A stretch of 64,000 bases of DNA from JBGSOV01 sp964558715 (GTDB lineage Bacteria; Patescibacteriota; Gracilibacteria; CAIRYL01; GCA-016699755): the NCBI GenBank assembly GCA_964558715.1, contig CAZLFD010000003.1, forward strand, positions 1-64,000, given 5' to 3'. Shown in pieces: positions 18,049 through 27,845 of this stretch. The translations under genes and the position numbers were made by a program. The notes under the pieces are model-generated. The model had not been told where the DNA came from. It made no database searches and saw nothing but the letters and a program-made list of their open reading frames with translations. Position 1 is the stretch's first letter. Each line of letters opens with the position of its first letter.

Positions 18049-19047
18049 ATGTTTATTTCTATAGTGAAGTATTTTTTATTGCTCTTACTGAGTTTCGGAC
18101 TTCTCGTTATTCCGCTCACTCTGGTGCAAGCAGAGCCTTCCTCAGCCGATACGTGGGCGATTCAATTGCATAACATCAATCCTGTAGCTATTGCCGATGA
18201 TGACGTTGACTTGGTCGTAATCGATTACGCCAAAGACGGGACCGACAAAACGGCATTTTCAGCGGCTGAAGTAGCAGCCATGCAGCAGAATGGCAAAAAG
18301 GTATTGGCCTATCTTTCGATTGGAAAGGCGGAGGCGTGGCGGTTCTATTGGAATAGCCAATGGGAAGCGGCGAGACAAGGTGATTGCTACGAAAGATACT
18401 ACGATTACCTGAAATACAAGTGGACATGGCGAAACAAATGCGTACCTGGGAATACTCCACTCGTCGGGAACAAAGACCCACTGTGGGATGGCGAATTGTA
18501 TGCCCGCTATTGGGACAATCGCTGGAAAACAGATGTGGTAGAACCGTACATGGAACGAATTATGGAGGCAGGCTTTGATGGGGTCTATTTGGCGCATGTC
18601 GACGCGTATAACTACTGGGGCGCCGGTACCCTTACCAGAAGGACATATGCGCGCGAGATGCAAGAGCTAATCATTACGCTTTCAAGTACCGCAAAGCAGC
18701 AAAGTGGTGATGATTTTTTAGTGATACCAGAAAATGTATCCGGTATTATTTCTGCCAGTAAAGATGTGCAGCTCAATAAAAAATTCCTCACTGCAATTGA
18801 CGCCATTGCCGAGCGGTCACTCGTGTTTGATACTACAAAAGCCAAACGCGGCAAACGGATTACGGAATTGCGGACTGATTATTCATACCAAAAACCGATA
18901 CTGGTGCTCGAATTTTCGTCCAGTACATATGCGCCAACCCTACGTAGATGGCAAGAATCATTTTTAAAAAAGTATGGCCTACGTATGAGCATTACGCGAA
19001 GTAGCAATAATGCGGAATTGGACTCAATCTCAGAACCAGTCAAATGA
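18049..19047 (+). CDS. Secreted GH114/TM1410-family putative glycoside hydrolase
   Basis: 332 residues, signal peptide at 1-28 (hydrophobic core YFLLLLLSFGLLVIPLTLV, then QAEP). The mature part matches the MJ1477/TM1410 (endo-alpha-1,4-polygalactosaminidase-like) TIM-barrel family: DLVVIDYAKDG, KKVLAYLSIGKAEAWRFYW, WDNRWKTDVVEPYM, AGFDGVYLAHVDAY and FLVIPENV. Asp in IDYA and in GFDGVYLAHVD are likely catalytic. Family substrate is galactosaminogalactan-like polymers in the characterised member; here unknown. Its TGA overlaps the next ATG (ATGA), so it is translationally coupled to the lamin-tail protein. Confidence 0.85.
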   Translation: MFISIVKYFLLLLLSFGLLVIPLTLVQAEPSSADTWAIQLHNINPVAIADDDVDLVVIDYAKDGTDKTAFSAAEVAAMQQNGKKVLAYLSIGKAEAWRFYWNSQWEAARQGDCYERYYDYLKYKWTWRNKCVPGNTPLVGNKDPLWDGELYARYWDNRWKTDVVEPYMERIMEAGFDGVYLAHVDAYNYWGAGTLTRRTYAREMQELIITLSSTAKQQSGDDFLVIPENVSGIISASKDVQLNKKFLTAIDAIAERSLVFDTTKAKRGKRITELRTDYSYQKPILVLEFSSSTYAPTLRRWQESFLKKYGLRMSITRSSNNAELDSISEPVK

Positions 19048-22000
19048 AACAAGGAGCAAAGCGAGTCATTGTCGGGCTGATGATTCTGTCGCTTGTAATC
19101 GGATACATTCCACATCCAGCAAATGCGGCGGAACATACGATTATTGAGATCAGCGAGATCTACGGCAATGCCAACAGCGGAGAGCAAGAATGGATCGAGC
19201 TGCACTCACTGAGCACAATGGAAATCAATCTTGCTGGCTATACGCTCTCAGATAACATCGGGGTCATCTACACGATTCCCACCGACACTGTGCTTAAGGC
19301 AAACGAATATCTGGTGATACAAGGTTGGAGCAACAAATTAAACAACACCGGTGATTCGGCGATTCTTGCAAACACGAATAGTGAAGTCGTTGCAGCAGAA
19401 TACAATTTTCCGGCAATCGATAAAAATACCAGTTGGTATCCTAAATATCAACGAGCAGATGTACCTACTCCGGGGTTGGCGCATCCAAATGACGAAGCAA
19501 GTGGCGAAACAGAAGATGATGGAGAGTCAACGGAAAATGACGAAAGTGGCGATACAAGCGAAGAAGGCACATCTGACGAAGAACAGCAGGGTGATACGGA
19601 GGAAAATGAGGAAAACACGGATGATACAGAGGAAAACGATGAAAGGAGCAATGATGAAGAAGCTGGCGAAAATGACAGACAAGATACCGAAAATGAGTCG
19701 GAGAAGGGTGACGAAGAAGGCAGAGAAAGTTCGCCATATGCGACAATCGGCGAGATCCTGATTTCAGAAATTGTCAGTAACCCAGAAGCAGGCGGAAACG
19801 AATGGGTCGAGCTAGAATCAGCATCTGATCGCGAGCTTGATTTGGCGGGATACATCTTTGCTGATGCTATTGGTGAATTTTATACACTGCCGCAGACAAG
19901 CATCATTCAACCGGGAGATCGAATTGTATTCTTTGGTTGGGGCAACAAGCTGAATAACACGGGTGATTCACTGTATCTCAAGTTACCGGATGGCTCGATA
20001 GTCGATGAAGTGATCGATTTTCCGAAACTCGACAAAGGCGAAAGTTGGCTACCAAGCGTAAATGCCAAGGGCATTCCTACCCCAGAGGAAGAAAATATTC
20101 TATTGGAGAACGAGCAATCGCCAAGCCCGACCCCGGAATCAACTCCTTCACCCACGGTGAATCCAACACCCGAACCGACAATCACCATTTCGCCACTTCC
20201 ATCACCGTCATCGGTGCCAAGTAGTTCGCCTTCACCACCAAATCCATTCCCATTAGTTACGCCGACTCCAAGCGCCAGCCCTCAGCCGACCGATGCGCCT
20301 ACTCCCCTGCCATCACCATCGCCAGAACTCCTTCCCCTTCCTGAAATCGGCGACGTCTTACTCAGCGAAATCATGAGTAATCCTACTTCGGATGAAGAGG
20401 AATGGGTGGAGCTCGTTTCGACATCGACAAACTCATTCAGTCTTGATGGCTGTACACTTGAAGATGCAGTTGGCGAGATTTATACGCTTACTACAACAGA
20501 GAGAATCGAAGCAGAAGAGTATTTGGTGGTGAGTGGCTGGGGGAATAAGCTAAATAATACCGGTGATTCATTGACGCTGAGGCTTCCTGATGGAACAGTT
20601 CTGGATACTGTGGTCAATTTTCCCGCTCTCGAAAAAGGAACAACGTGGTTGCCGCAAACGAATCAGCTCGGAATCCCGAGCCGGGGACAGAAAAACACTC
20701 CGCTTCCGGTAGCAACGCCAACACCCACGCCAGAGGCCGAAGAGCCGGAACCGTCTTCAGAACCGGCACCCAGCGAGCCACTAGCACCAACACCTGCACC
20801 CGGTGAAGTGCTCATCAATGAGATTATGAGTAACCCGCTAGAAGGCGATGAGTGGATCGAGCTGATTTCGAAAGCAGAAAATGAACTGTCACTAAATGGA
20901 TTCGAATTCCACGATGCGACTGGCGGTTTTTTCACATTCGACAGCGAAGCGGTAATCGCGCCAACAGAATTCCTTGTCGTTTCTGGGTGGTCGGATAAAT
21001 TAAACAATACCGGCGATTCATTAGCCCTGATAAGCGCGGAGGGCAGTGTTATCGATGGCTTTATCGAGATTCCCGCAATGGACAAAGGCGAGTCGTGGAG
21101 TACCGATTTTGCCGCTGCTACAACGCCATCACCAAGAGAAGAGAATATTCCTCGCGAAACACCAGATGAAGAAAATGACGAAGGTGGCGAAGAAGATGAA
21201 AACAGAAAATCAGAAGATTCAGAAGAATCATTGCTGGCAAGCGATTCTGTCATTATTAACGAAGTGTTTCCAAGCCCCAGTGGCGGAGCCGATGAATGGG
21301 TAGAATTCTTCGTAACCGGGCAAGTAGATATTGACGTAAGCGGCTTTACGCTGAGCGATGAACAAGGTGTCATCTACACTTTTCCGGAAAGAACAGTGCT
21401 TCATCCATCACAATTTTTCATTGCGACAGGGTGGACCGGAAAACTAAATAACAGCGGCGATAGCGTCATACTGCAAACCCCGAGTGGGAGTACGATTACA
21501 GAAATAACCTACTTGAGCATACCGAGCGATGCGAGCTGGGGATTTGATGGCAATGCCTATCGCCGCACCGCTACTTCGACAGCAGGGAGTGAGAATGTCT
21601 TTCCGAGTTCAACCGGTGGAGGTGGTGGCGGGAGCAGTTCTGCAAGCTCATCGAAGAGTCCATTGCCGACACTGCTTAAGACCAGTGCCAAGGTGAAATC
21701 GTTAGCGATTGATAAATATGATATCCAGATTTCGGAGGTCGTGTTTTCAGGTGAAGAAGATTTTATTGAGCTCTATTGCGCTGAATGCGATGCAGATTTG
21801 GCCGGCTTACGCGTCGCAGACGACAAGGCTGTATTTGAATTTCCGCCAGAGTCGACGGTTGCTACGGGAGAGTATGTCGTAATTCATTTTGCTGATGCGC
21901 CAGAAGACGCCCGCCACGCCAAAGGGGTGTGGCACTTTTGGGCTAATAAAAAAGGGTTGACCGCAACTGATGAAACTATTTTTATTATCGACTCCCGCGG

Positions 22001-24074
22001 GCAGGTAGAAGATGCGGTATGCATCGCTAATCAGAATGGGAAGTTCTCGCCCGGAGAGGAAGAAGATGTCGTACTGCTTATCAAACAGAATCAGATCAAG
22101 GCCGAACACCCGCTGACCGAAAGCTACTGTTTTGATTCGAGAAAGCTGAAAAATGGTGCTTCACTCATCCGCAGCGATCATGAAACCGGTTATGCTAATC
22201 AAGATTATTTCGCCAGTACCGAAAACACACCTGGCAGCAAAAATCCTGCACCACCTCAGCGCGCCGATGATGTAGTGTTGCAGATGAAAAAAGTGACGCG
22301 GATCTCTCCTGAAACAGTGATTGTAGAGATTAAAAATAGTAGCGGCAGAGCAATCAAAACAGAAGGTTTTGCACTCAATATCAACGAGCAAGACGTAGTA
22401 CCGCTTCCAGATGTGCGCCTTTTCCATCAAAAGTCAGTTTTTGTGACAATCGATGTGGAAGCGGTTTCGCCACTTACAACAGTGCACTTGGTTGATCATT
22501 GGAACGCGATGGGAGCTGAATGGAATGGTGAAATAAGCAAAGTAAGTGAGGGAGAAACGGGCCTAGTGATTTCCGAGATTCTGGCAGACCCAAACGGCGC
22601 CGATTCGGGGAATGAATTTATTGAACTTCAATGTGTAGTAGAGAGCTGCGAAGCAAATACCTTTGCTCTGAGTATCGGTGATGAAGTAATGCTTATTCCG
22701 CAAAGCACCTTAAAAGAAAGTGAGTTTGAACTTATTCGCGATGCAACCGTGAGAAATTCGGAATTACACGTAAAAGTGATCGATTTTGCTCAAAGCACTC
22801 ATCAAATCATCAGTCTTTTCAGTACTGAAACAGGTGAAAGCTATGCGCTATCGAATGAAGAGTATTATTGGACCTCATATATGACACCACTGGCACCAAA
22901 TATGATTGTGACGGATTACGGATCAAATGATTCAGACAGCGACGGTATCCCTGATCAGACTGAAATCGCGCTCGAACTTGACCCGAGCAGCTCCGATGCA
23001 AAAAATCCTATCGCCATGCGCCTGTACAATGCTCATCTCCGAGAGATGACGAATATCAGCGTCGCAGAAGATGCCGACTCTATTCACATTACCGGCAGTA
23101 CGATTCCCAACATGAAGGGTAAGTTAGTGCTTCACTCCAGACAGCACGTGTACGACATTGTGGCCGATGCCGATGGAAATTTTTCGCTCGATATAACTCC
23201 AGATATCGCACCTGGCGAGCACACCATCGACTTGCTCTTCGAGCAACCAAATAGGCGTTTTGTTACCCTTTCTGCGCTGCAGACATTTGAGGTTTCACGT
23301 AATCCGCAGCAAGATTGGCTAACCGATATCAGCATCTATCGCTCGCTGCCAAACCCTGAAGGCAAAGATAGTAAACGCGAATACGTGATTTTAGAAAATC
23401 CTACTGATTCCGCTGGCTGGCTGAAAGGAGCGACGATTTCGAACGGAAAATCATTAAAGATTCTTCCCGACACTTTTTTTACGCCACATCAGCGCAAAGT
23501 ATTTTTGGCGAAAGATCTGCCGAGCTTAAAAAACAAAAACGGAGAGTTGGTTTTGTCGGATGATCAAGGAAAAGAGTTCGACCGATTAGCATGGAAGAAT
23601 GCCAAAAGCGGGCAACTGTATTGGGAGGGGATGCCGCCATTGCTCACCAGGGCGATAGCCAACAAGGCAAAGAAATCGGGCGCTGCACGTTCGCGTTACC
23701 CAATCATGCATGGGCCGGAATATGTGGAACAAGCAGTCGAAAAAGACAATCTGCGCTTTTTGGGGATTACAGAAAACATGCTTCAGGTAAGCAATACACA
23801 AGGATCAGTGACGTTTTATCCGCTGAGCGAAAATCTATCGGCAGCCTTTCTGCAAAGTTCGCTGCAGCAAAACGACCGTGTTTCAATCATAATCGTTGGG
23901 AATACCGTGCAAGCGGTGCGCAAACTTCCGCCAAAGATGATCGGTGCGCCTCCAGTTTCTAATTTTTATCGAGGATCGATATTTCTGCTACTTTTAGCCG
24001 GAGTATTAGGAATCGCCGCTGTGGGAACTACGAGAAAAATATCAGCAAAGAAGTGTGTCCAATCTGAAACCTAG
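19044..24074 (+). CDS. Giant surface protein with about eight lamin-tail (LTD) domains
   Basis: 1676 residues. Signal peptide 1-28 (VGLMILSLVIGYIPHPANAA). LTD modules begin near residues 30, 235, 435, 587, 735, 893 and 1173, with a probable diverged one near 1440. The first five share a tight pattern: I.EI...EWIEL, F/YTL, GWxxKLNNTGDS and WLP/WYP. They are separated by Glu/Asp-rich linkers (about 150-230 and 700-730) and Pro/Ser/Thr-rich linkers (about 350-430, 555-585). A calcium-type DSDSDGIPDQTE motif lies near 1296. A single membrane helix near 1644-1664 with a basic tail anchors the C-terminus. Extracellular LTDs are thought to bind DNA or polysaccharide, so an adhesin or DNA-binding stalk is plausible but unproven. 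Confidence 0.92.
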   Translation: MKQGAKRVIVGLMILSLVIGYIPHPANAAEHTIIEISEIYGNANSGEQEWIELHSLSTMEINLAGYTLSDNIGVIYTIPTDTVLKANEYLVIQGWSNKLNNTGDSAILANTNSEVVAAEYNFPAIDKNTSWYPKYQRADVPTPGLAHPNDEASGETEDDGESTENDESGDTSEEGTSDEEQQGDTEENEENTDDTEENDERSNDEEAGENDRQDTENESEKGDEEGRESSPYATIGEILISEIVSNPEAGGNEWVELESASDRELDLAGYIFADAIGEFYTLPQTSIIQPGDRIVFFGWGNKLNNTGDSLYLKLPDGSIVDEVIDFPKLDKGESWLPSVNAKGIPTPEEENILLENEQSPSPTPESTPSPTVNPTPEPTITISPLPSPSSVPSSSPSPPNPFPLVTPTPSASPQPTDAPTPLPSPSPELLPLPEIGDVLLSEIMSNPTSDEEEWVELVSTSTNSFSLDGCTLEDAVGEIYTLTTTERIEAEEYLVVSGWGNKLNNTGDSLTLRLPDGTVLDTVVNFPALEKGTTWLPQTNQLGIPSRGQKNTPLPVATPTPTPEAEEPEPSSEPAPSEPLAPTPAPGEVLINEIMSNPLEGDEWIELISKAENELSLNGFEFHDATGGFFTFDSEAVIAPTEFLVVSGWSDKLNNTGDSLALISAEGSVIDGFIEIPAMDKGESWSTDFAAATTPSPREENIPRETPDEENDEGGEEDENRKSEDSEESLLASDSVIINEVFPSPSGGADEWVEFFVTGQVDIDVSGFTLSDEQGVIYTFPERTVLHPSQFFIATGWTGKLNNSGDSVILQTPSGSTITEITYLSIPSDASWGFDGNAYRRTATSTAGSENVFPSSTGGGGGGSSSASSSKSPLPTLLKTSAKVKSLAIDKYDIQISEVVFSGEEDFIELYCAECDADLAGLRVADDKAVFEFPPESTVATGEYVVIHFADAPEDARHAKGVWHFWANKKGLTATDETIFIIDSRGQVEDAVCIANQNGKFSPGEEEDVVLLIKQNQIKAEHPLTESYCFDSRKLKNGASLIRSDHETGYANQDYFASTENTPGSKNPAPPQRADDVVLQMKKVTRISPETVIVEIKNSSGRAIKTEGFALNINEQDVVPLPDVRLFHQKSVFVTIDVEAVSPLTTVHLVDHWNAMGAEWNGEISKVSEGETGLVISEILADPNGADSGNEFIELQCVVESCEANTFALSIGDEVMLIPQSTLKESEFELIRDATVRNSELHVKVIDFAQSTHQIISLFSTETGESYALSNEEYYWTSYMTPLAPNMIVTDYGSNDSDSDGIPDQTEIALELDPSSSDAKNPIAMRLYNAHLREMTNISVAEDADSIHITGSTIPNMKGKLVLHSRQHVYDIVADADGNFSLDITPDIAPGEHTIDLLFEQPNRRFVTLSALQTFEVSRNPQQDWLTDISIYRSLPNPEGKDSKREYVILENPTDSAGWLKGATISNGKSLKILPDTFFTPHQRKVFLAKDLPSLKNKNGELVLSDDQGKEFDRLAWKNAKSGQLYWEGMPPLLTRAIANKAKKSGAARSRYPIMHGPEYVEQAVEKDNLRFLGITENMLQVSNTQGSVTFYPLSENLSAAFLQSSLQQNDRVSIIIVGNTVQAVRKLPPKMIGAPPVSNFYRGSIFLLLLAGVLGIAAVGTTRKISAKKCVQSET

Positions 24075-24169
24075 ACTATGCGATGTACTCCTTGCAATTT
24101 GCAACTTGTAATCCTCTTGACCAACGAGCCCAATTCTGGAAAAATCTTTCAGCAATAGTGGCGTCACTC

Positions 24170-24256
24170 GCCGAGGTGGCGAAATTGGTAGACGCGCGAG
24201 ACTCAAAATCTCGTTCCCCTCGGGGAGTGAGGGTTCGATTCCCTCCCTCGGCACCA
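24170..24256 (+). tRNA. tRNA-Leu(CAA)
   Basis: Acceptor stem GCCGAGG pairs with CCTCGGC, then A and an encoded CCA. Anticodon loop CTCAAAA gives anticodon CAA; long variable arm CCCCTCGGGGAG and T-arm GAGGGTTCGATTCCCTC as expected for a class II leucine tRNA. Confidence 0.97.
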
Positions 24257-24293
24257 CGAGTTTCCTGACTGATTTTTCTTTCATTTTCCGAAA

Positions 24294-24923
24294 ATGCATC
24301 CTGTAATTGCCGCCCAACCATACAAGCAAGGCACCGCAAAAAGTGTCCGTCAAGAGGGCAAAGTTCCTGCCGTTATGTATAGCGAGGGCAAAGAGACAAG
24401 TAATATCGCCATCGATATGCAAGAGTTCCGTCGTGCCTTTCGCACTGCCGGAAAAGCAACTCTTGTCGAAATCGATTTTGAAGGCAAAAAGACTCCGGCC
24501 TTGATCCATGTTATCGACACTCACCCTGTTTCTGGCGACCCGGTGCATATCGACTTCTTTGCGGTAAATATGAACAAAGAAGTGAACGCTGTTGTACCGG
24601 TTAAGTTTAAAGGTGTTTCTGATGCGGTAAAGTTACTTGGTGGAACGCTGACAGTGATGCATGACCGTATCCAGATCAACTGTCTGCCAAAACATTTGAT
24701 CAGTTCTATCGACGCAGACCTGAGTGTACTCAAAACCTTTCATGACCACATTAACGTAAGCGATTTGCCATTTCCGGCCGAGATTACTGTGACCGACGAT
24801 GCTGACACCATGGTCGCCAGTGTTGCTGCACCACGTAAAGCTGTTGAAGAGACCGCCGATGAAGAAATGGGTGAAGGCGGTGAAGAAGGCGAAGCAGGTG
24901 GCAAAGAAAAGACCGAAGCGTAA
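24294..24923 (+). CDS. rplY: Large ribosomal subunit protein bL25 (Ctc/TL5 type)
   Basis: 209 residues. N-terminal 5S-rRNA-binding domain (GTAKSVRQEGKVPAVMYSEG) and C-terminal TL5 domain (HIDFFAVNMNKEVNAVVPVKF), ending in an acidic, glycine-rich tail of about 30 residues. Binds 5S rRNA in the central protuberance. It follows tRNA-Leu by 38 bp and precedes the DUF3048 gene by 23 bp. Confidence 0.95.
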   Translation: MHPVIAAQPYKQGTAKSVRQEGKVPAVMYSEGKETSNIAIDMQEFRRAFRTAGKATLVEIDFEGKKTPALIHVIDTHPVSGDPVHIDFFAVNMNKEVNAVVPVKFKGVSDAVKLLGGTLTVMHDRIQINCLPKHLISSIDADLSVLKTFHDHINVSDLPFPAEITVTDDADTMVASVAAPRKAVEETADEEMGEGGEEGEAGGKEKTEA

Positions 24924-24946
24924 TCAGATTCTCTCTTTTTGCTTGA

Positions 24947-26035
24947 ATGCCATTGCGCAAACTCTTGATTGCGATAGTACTTGTTTTACTGCTACTTGCT
25001 GCTCTGGGTGCAGGCGTGTTTTATTTGTCGCTCCACACCGAAGAAGGTGAGCTGCTTACCATGGAGACTGGGCGCAAAGCGCTATACTCACTGCTTTCTG
25101 GAAAAGAACAAGACCGCGTCGAAGATTCGCTCCGCCTGACCGGTGTGGGCGACCCACCGCCAATCACGACTTCATTCTTAACCGGGACGACCGTAAGTGA
25201 TGCCGAAGCCGAAAAGTTTCTTGGTGTAATGATCGACCTAGCGCCCGCAGCCCGACCATTATTTCGAGGGCTAGATCAGGCTAAAGTGCTTTTCGAAATG
25301 CCTGCCGAGGGTGGGGTACCGCGCATATTGGCGATATTTTCTAGTCAAGACCTGCCCGAAGAAATCGGCCCCGTACGCAGTGCCCGCGATTATTTTGTCA
25401 AACTCGCCGAAAGCATTGCCGGTGGCTACGTACATGCCGGTGGTAGCCCCGATGCGCTCGAAATGCTCTACACCACACCGATGACGAACTACGACGAGTA
25501 TGGTGATGGCTTTGTGCGCGACTCCAATCTCGCAAGACCACATAACTTGTTTATCACTCCGTCCGAGATCATAGAATCTGTACAACCATCAACGGCAAAG
25601 GAAGCGATTTTTCTCTACTCGCAAGCGCTTCCCACCGCTCCATTGGGTGAATCTGCCCAACGAGTAGATGTTGATATTTCGACCCGCCGACATGCCATCG
25701 CCTGGAACTATGACGTAGACCAAAATTGCTATGTGCGCGAACAGCAACTGGAAGAAATGGCGTTTTGCCCTCAAAATGTGACAGTGCTCGCAACGGATAT
25801 CGGTTTGGTTCCAGAAGATGATAAAGGTCGCCTTGATGCGCGCATAGTCGGTACTGGCGAGGGAATCCTCTTTCGCGAAGGGCTCGCGTACCGAGTTGCA
25901 TGGCAACGTGAGGGCGGAGGAATGTTCCATTTTGTCGACCCTCAAACCGACACCGAAGTGCCACTGCTCCCTGGGCAGACTTTCTTTCAGGTTATCGATA
26001 CAATCGAGAAAGTCGCTTTTTCTTCGCCGGGGTAA
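24947..26035 (+). CDS. DUF3048 (YerB-like) membrane-anchored protein
   Basis: 362 residues with an N-terminal membrane anchor (LIAIVLVLLLLAALGAGVFY). The DUF3048 core is plain: ARPLFRGLDQAKVLFEMPAEG, FSSQDLPEEIGPVRSARDYF, GGYVHAGGSPDALEML, and further on RHAIAWNYDVDQNCYVREQ with the C-terminal lobe ending LLPGQTFFQVID. Extracellular face expected. Molecular role unknown; the Bacillus homologue YerB is likewise uncharacterised. Confidence 0.88.
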   Translation: MPLRKLLIAIVLVLLLLAALGAGVFYLSLHTEEGELLTMETGRKALYSLLSGKEQDRVEDSLRLTGVGDPPPITTSFLTGTTVSDAEAEKFLGVMIDLAPAARPLFRGLDQAKVLFEMPAEGGVPRILAIFSSQDLPEEIGPVRSARDYFVKLAESIAGGYVHAGGSPDALEMLYTTPMTNYDEYGDGFVRDSNLARPHNLFITPSEIIESVQPSTAKEAIFLYSQALPTAPLGESAQRVDVDISTRRHAIAWNYDVDQNCYVREQQLEEMAFCPQNVTVLATDIGLVPEDDKGRLDARIVGTGEGILFREGLAYRVAWQREGGGMFHFVDPQTDTEVPLLPGQTFFQVIDTIEKVAFSSPG

Positions 26036-26106
26036 ATGGAATCACTTTCTCCTGCTGCCCTGAGCTTCCCGAATGGACAAGGAGAGATTACGCGGATTCG
26101 CGGTTC

Positions 26107-26141
26107 TTCCCCTCCTAGACAGGGGGAGTTGGAGGAGGTAG
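26107..26141. repeat. Solitary copy of the palindromic repeat
   Basis: CCCCTCCTAGACAGGGGGAG then TTGGAGGAGG, the same architecture as the units at 1-1330, here alone in the 137-bp gap before queA. Confidence 0.7.
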
Positions 26142-26172
26142 ATTTAGGAATAAATTACGTAGAAAATACAAC

Positions 26173-27207
26173 ATGCAACTCAATGATTTCGATTTCGAGC
26201 TTCCGCCGGAACTCATCGCCCAAACCCCCACAAAAAGGCGCGAAGCCTCGCGCCTTTTGTGTGTCGATCGACAGACAAAAACACTTAAGCATAAGCAATT
26301 CAGCGATATTACCGACACGTTCGCCAGCGGCGACATAATTGTCTTCAACCGCAGCAAAGTGATACCGGCACGGCTACAGCTAGAGGGAAAACGCGAGATT
26401 TTTTTGAGTGAACCGATGACAGAACACACCTGGAAGTGCCTTGTGCGCCCTGGGAAAAAATTTCCCGTCGGCGCGCAAGTAGAGTTTGCCGACGGTTCAA
26501 AAGCCAAAGTACAAGAGATTGCAGATGATGGACTGCGTGCTATTTCTTTTTCACCAGCGAGTGGCGACTTCTGGCAGTTTCTGCAAGCGAATGGGAGTAC
26601 TCCGCTGCCACCCTATATCAGCCGCCAAGCGGAAGAAGTTGATTCTGAGCGCTACCAGACCGTGTATGCAGAAACCTTAGGTTCGGTAGCCGCCCCGACC
26701 GCCGGCCTGCACTTTACCGATGAGATTATCGAACTACTCAAAAAGAAGGGGGTGCAAATCGAATTCGTTACGTTGCATGTCGGCCTCGGTACATTTCTTC
26801 CGGTAAAGGCAGAAAATATCACGGAGCACCAGATGCATGCCGAAATCTTTGAGTTGGATGAGGCAACTGCCGAGCGCATCAATGCCGCCAAAGCGGCAGG
26901 GGGAAAAATTACCGCTATCGGCAGCACAAGCCTGCGGGTGCTGGAATCTTGCGCGGATGCATCGGGAAAATTGCGAGCACAAAGCGGTAAAACGGACATC
27001 TTCATCTACCCGCCTGCGGAGTTTGCAGTAGTCGACCATTTCTTCACCAATTTCCACTTACCAAAAAGCACGCTGCTCATGTTGGTGGCTGCCTTTGTCA
27101 GCCCGGGCAAAACAGATGGCGTGGAATTTGTGCAGGAGGTATACCAAACCGCAATACAAGAAAAATACCGCTTTTTCAGTTATGGCGATGCGACACTGTG
27201 GTGGTAA
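26173..27207 (+). CDS. queA: S-adenosylmethionine:tRNA ribosyltransferase-isomerase
   Basis: Transfers the ribosyl part of SAM to 7-aminomethyl-7-deazaguanine in tRNA, giving epoxyqueuosine. 344 residues, full length. Signatures: FDFELPPELIAQTPT at the start, NRSKVIPARL, ETLGSVAAPTAGLHFT, VTLHVGLGTFLPV, and NFHLPKSTLLMLVAAF near the end. Its last 138 codons (from 26793) are duplicated 2667 bp downstream at 29460-29874, so this is the intact copy. Confidence 0.97.
   Translation: MQLNDFDFELPPELIAQTPTKRREASRLLCVDRQTKTLKHKQFSDITDTFASGDIIVFNRSKVIPARLQLEGKREIFLSEPMTEHTWKCLVRPGKKFPVGAQVEFADGSKAKVQEIADDGLRAISFSPASGDFWQFLQANGSTPLPPYISRQAEEVDSERYQTVYAETLGSVAAPTAGLHFTDEIIELLKKKGVQIEFVTLHVGLGTFLPVKAENITEHQMHAEIFELDEATAERINAAKAAGGKITAIGSTSLRVLESCADASGKLRAQSGKTDIFIYPPAEFAVVDHFFTNFHLPKSTLLMLVAAFVSPGKTDGVEFVQEVYQTAIQEKYRFFSYGDATLWW
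26793..27207 (+). repeat. Direct repeat, copy 1 (3' part of queA)
   Basis: 415 bp matching 29460-29874 base for base except at 26801 (C against T) and 27202 (T against C), without indels. Homology stops exactly at the queA stop codon on the right. Confidence 0.95.
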
Positions 27208-27845
27208 CAAGTGACAGGTTGTAAATCACAAGTTGCAAGAATTACCTTGCTCACGGATACCTGATCAGATTTCCTGTTTGGGCTCGAAATGGTAATGGTT
27301 TAGAAAAACAGACGCTGCCATAATAAAGTGTTCCGTTTCGAAGCAATAGTCTTCCTTTACCGAAGTTTGTTCAAGTGTTAATCAGGAAAAATATGAAGCG
27401 AGATATATCGGTGAAGAAAAAGAGTATTATCCATCTTCACCTACCAGATGGGTATCGATGTGAAAGATCCAATTGTATTCAGGATACTTCTAATCCATTC
27501 TTTTCGATGCATCGACCACTGCACCGAGCCCATCCAGCACATTGCGCGTACTTATCGTAGACAGAAAGCCCTTCACGATTTTCAGACACTCTCCCAGAGT
27601 CTGGCCGGCCTCTACATGAACAGGGTATCATTAACGTTCGCGTGTATGCGATGTTTGCTGGCCGTATAATAACGTCGACAAGCGTTTCAGCAGCCGAAAA
27701 TATGGGTGCAGTGAAGAAGCAAGGCGACTGCACGAAACCGCATAAACTTTGGCGATTTTTAACATAGCTATTGCTTATCTGCTTTTCTGGGAGGCCAGAA
27801 TTGCTTCAACTGATTTCTCTGAATGAATACTTTGCTTTCATAATT
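27208..27845. other. Gene-free segment between queA and the antiporter, with a possible gene relic
   Basis: About 640 bp. Near its left end is a GTTGTAAATCACAAGTTGC stretch similar to intergenic sequence before tRNA-Leu. On the minus strand 27630-27427 one frame reads VEAGQTLGECLKIVKGFLST, then ISTRNVLDGLGAVVDASKRM, an in-frame TAG at 27490-27492, and KYPEYNWIFHIDTHLVGEDG before a TAA. This has a protein-like composition but no recognised family and no start codon. I see nothing else. Confidence 0.35.
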
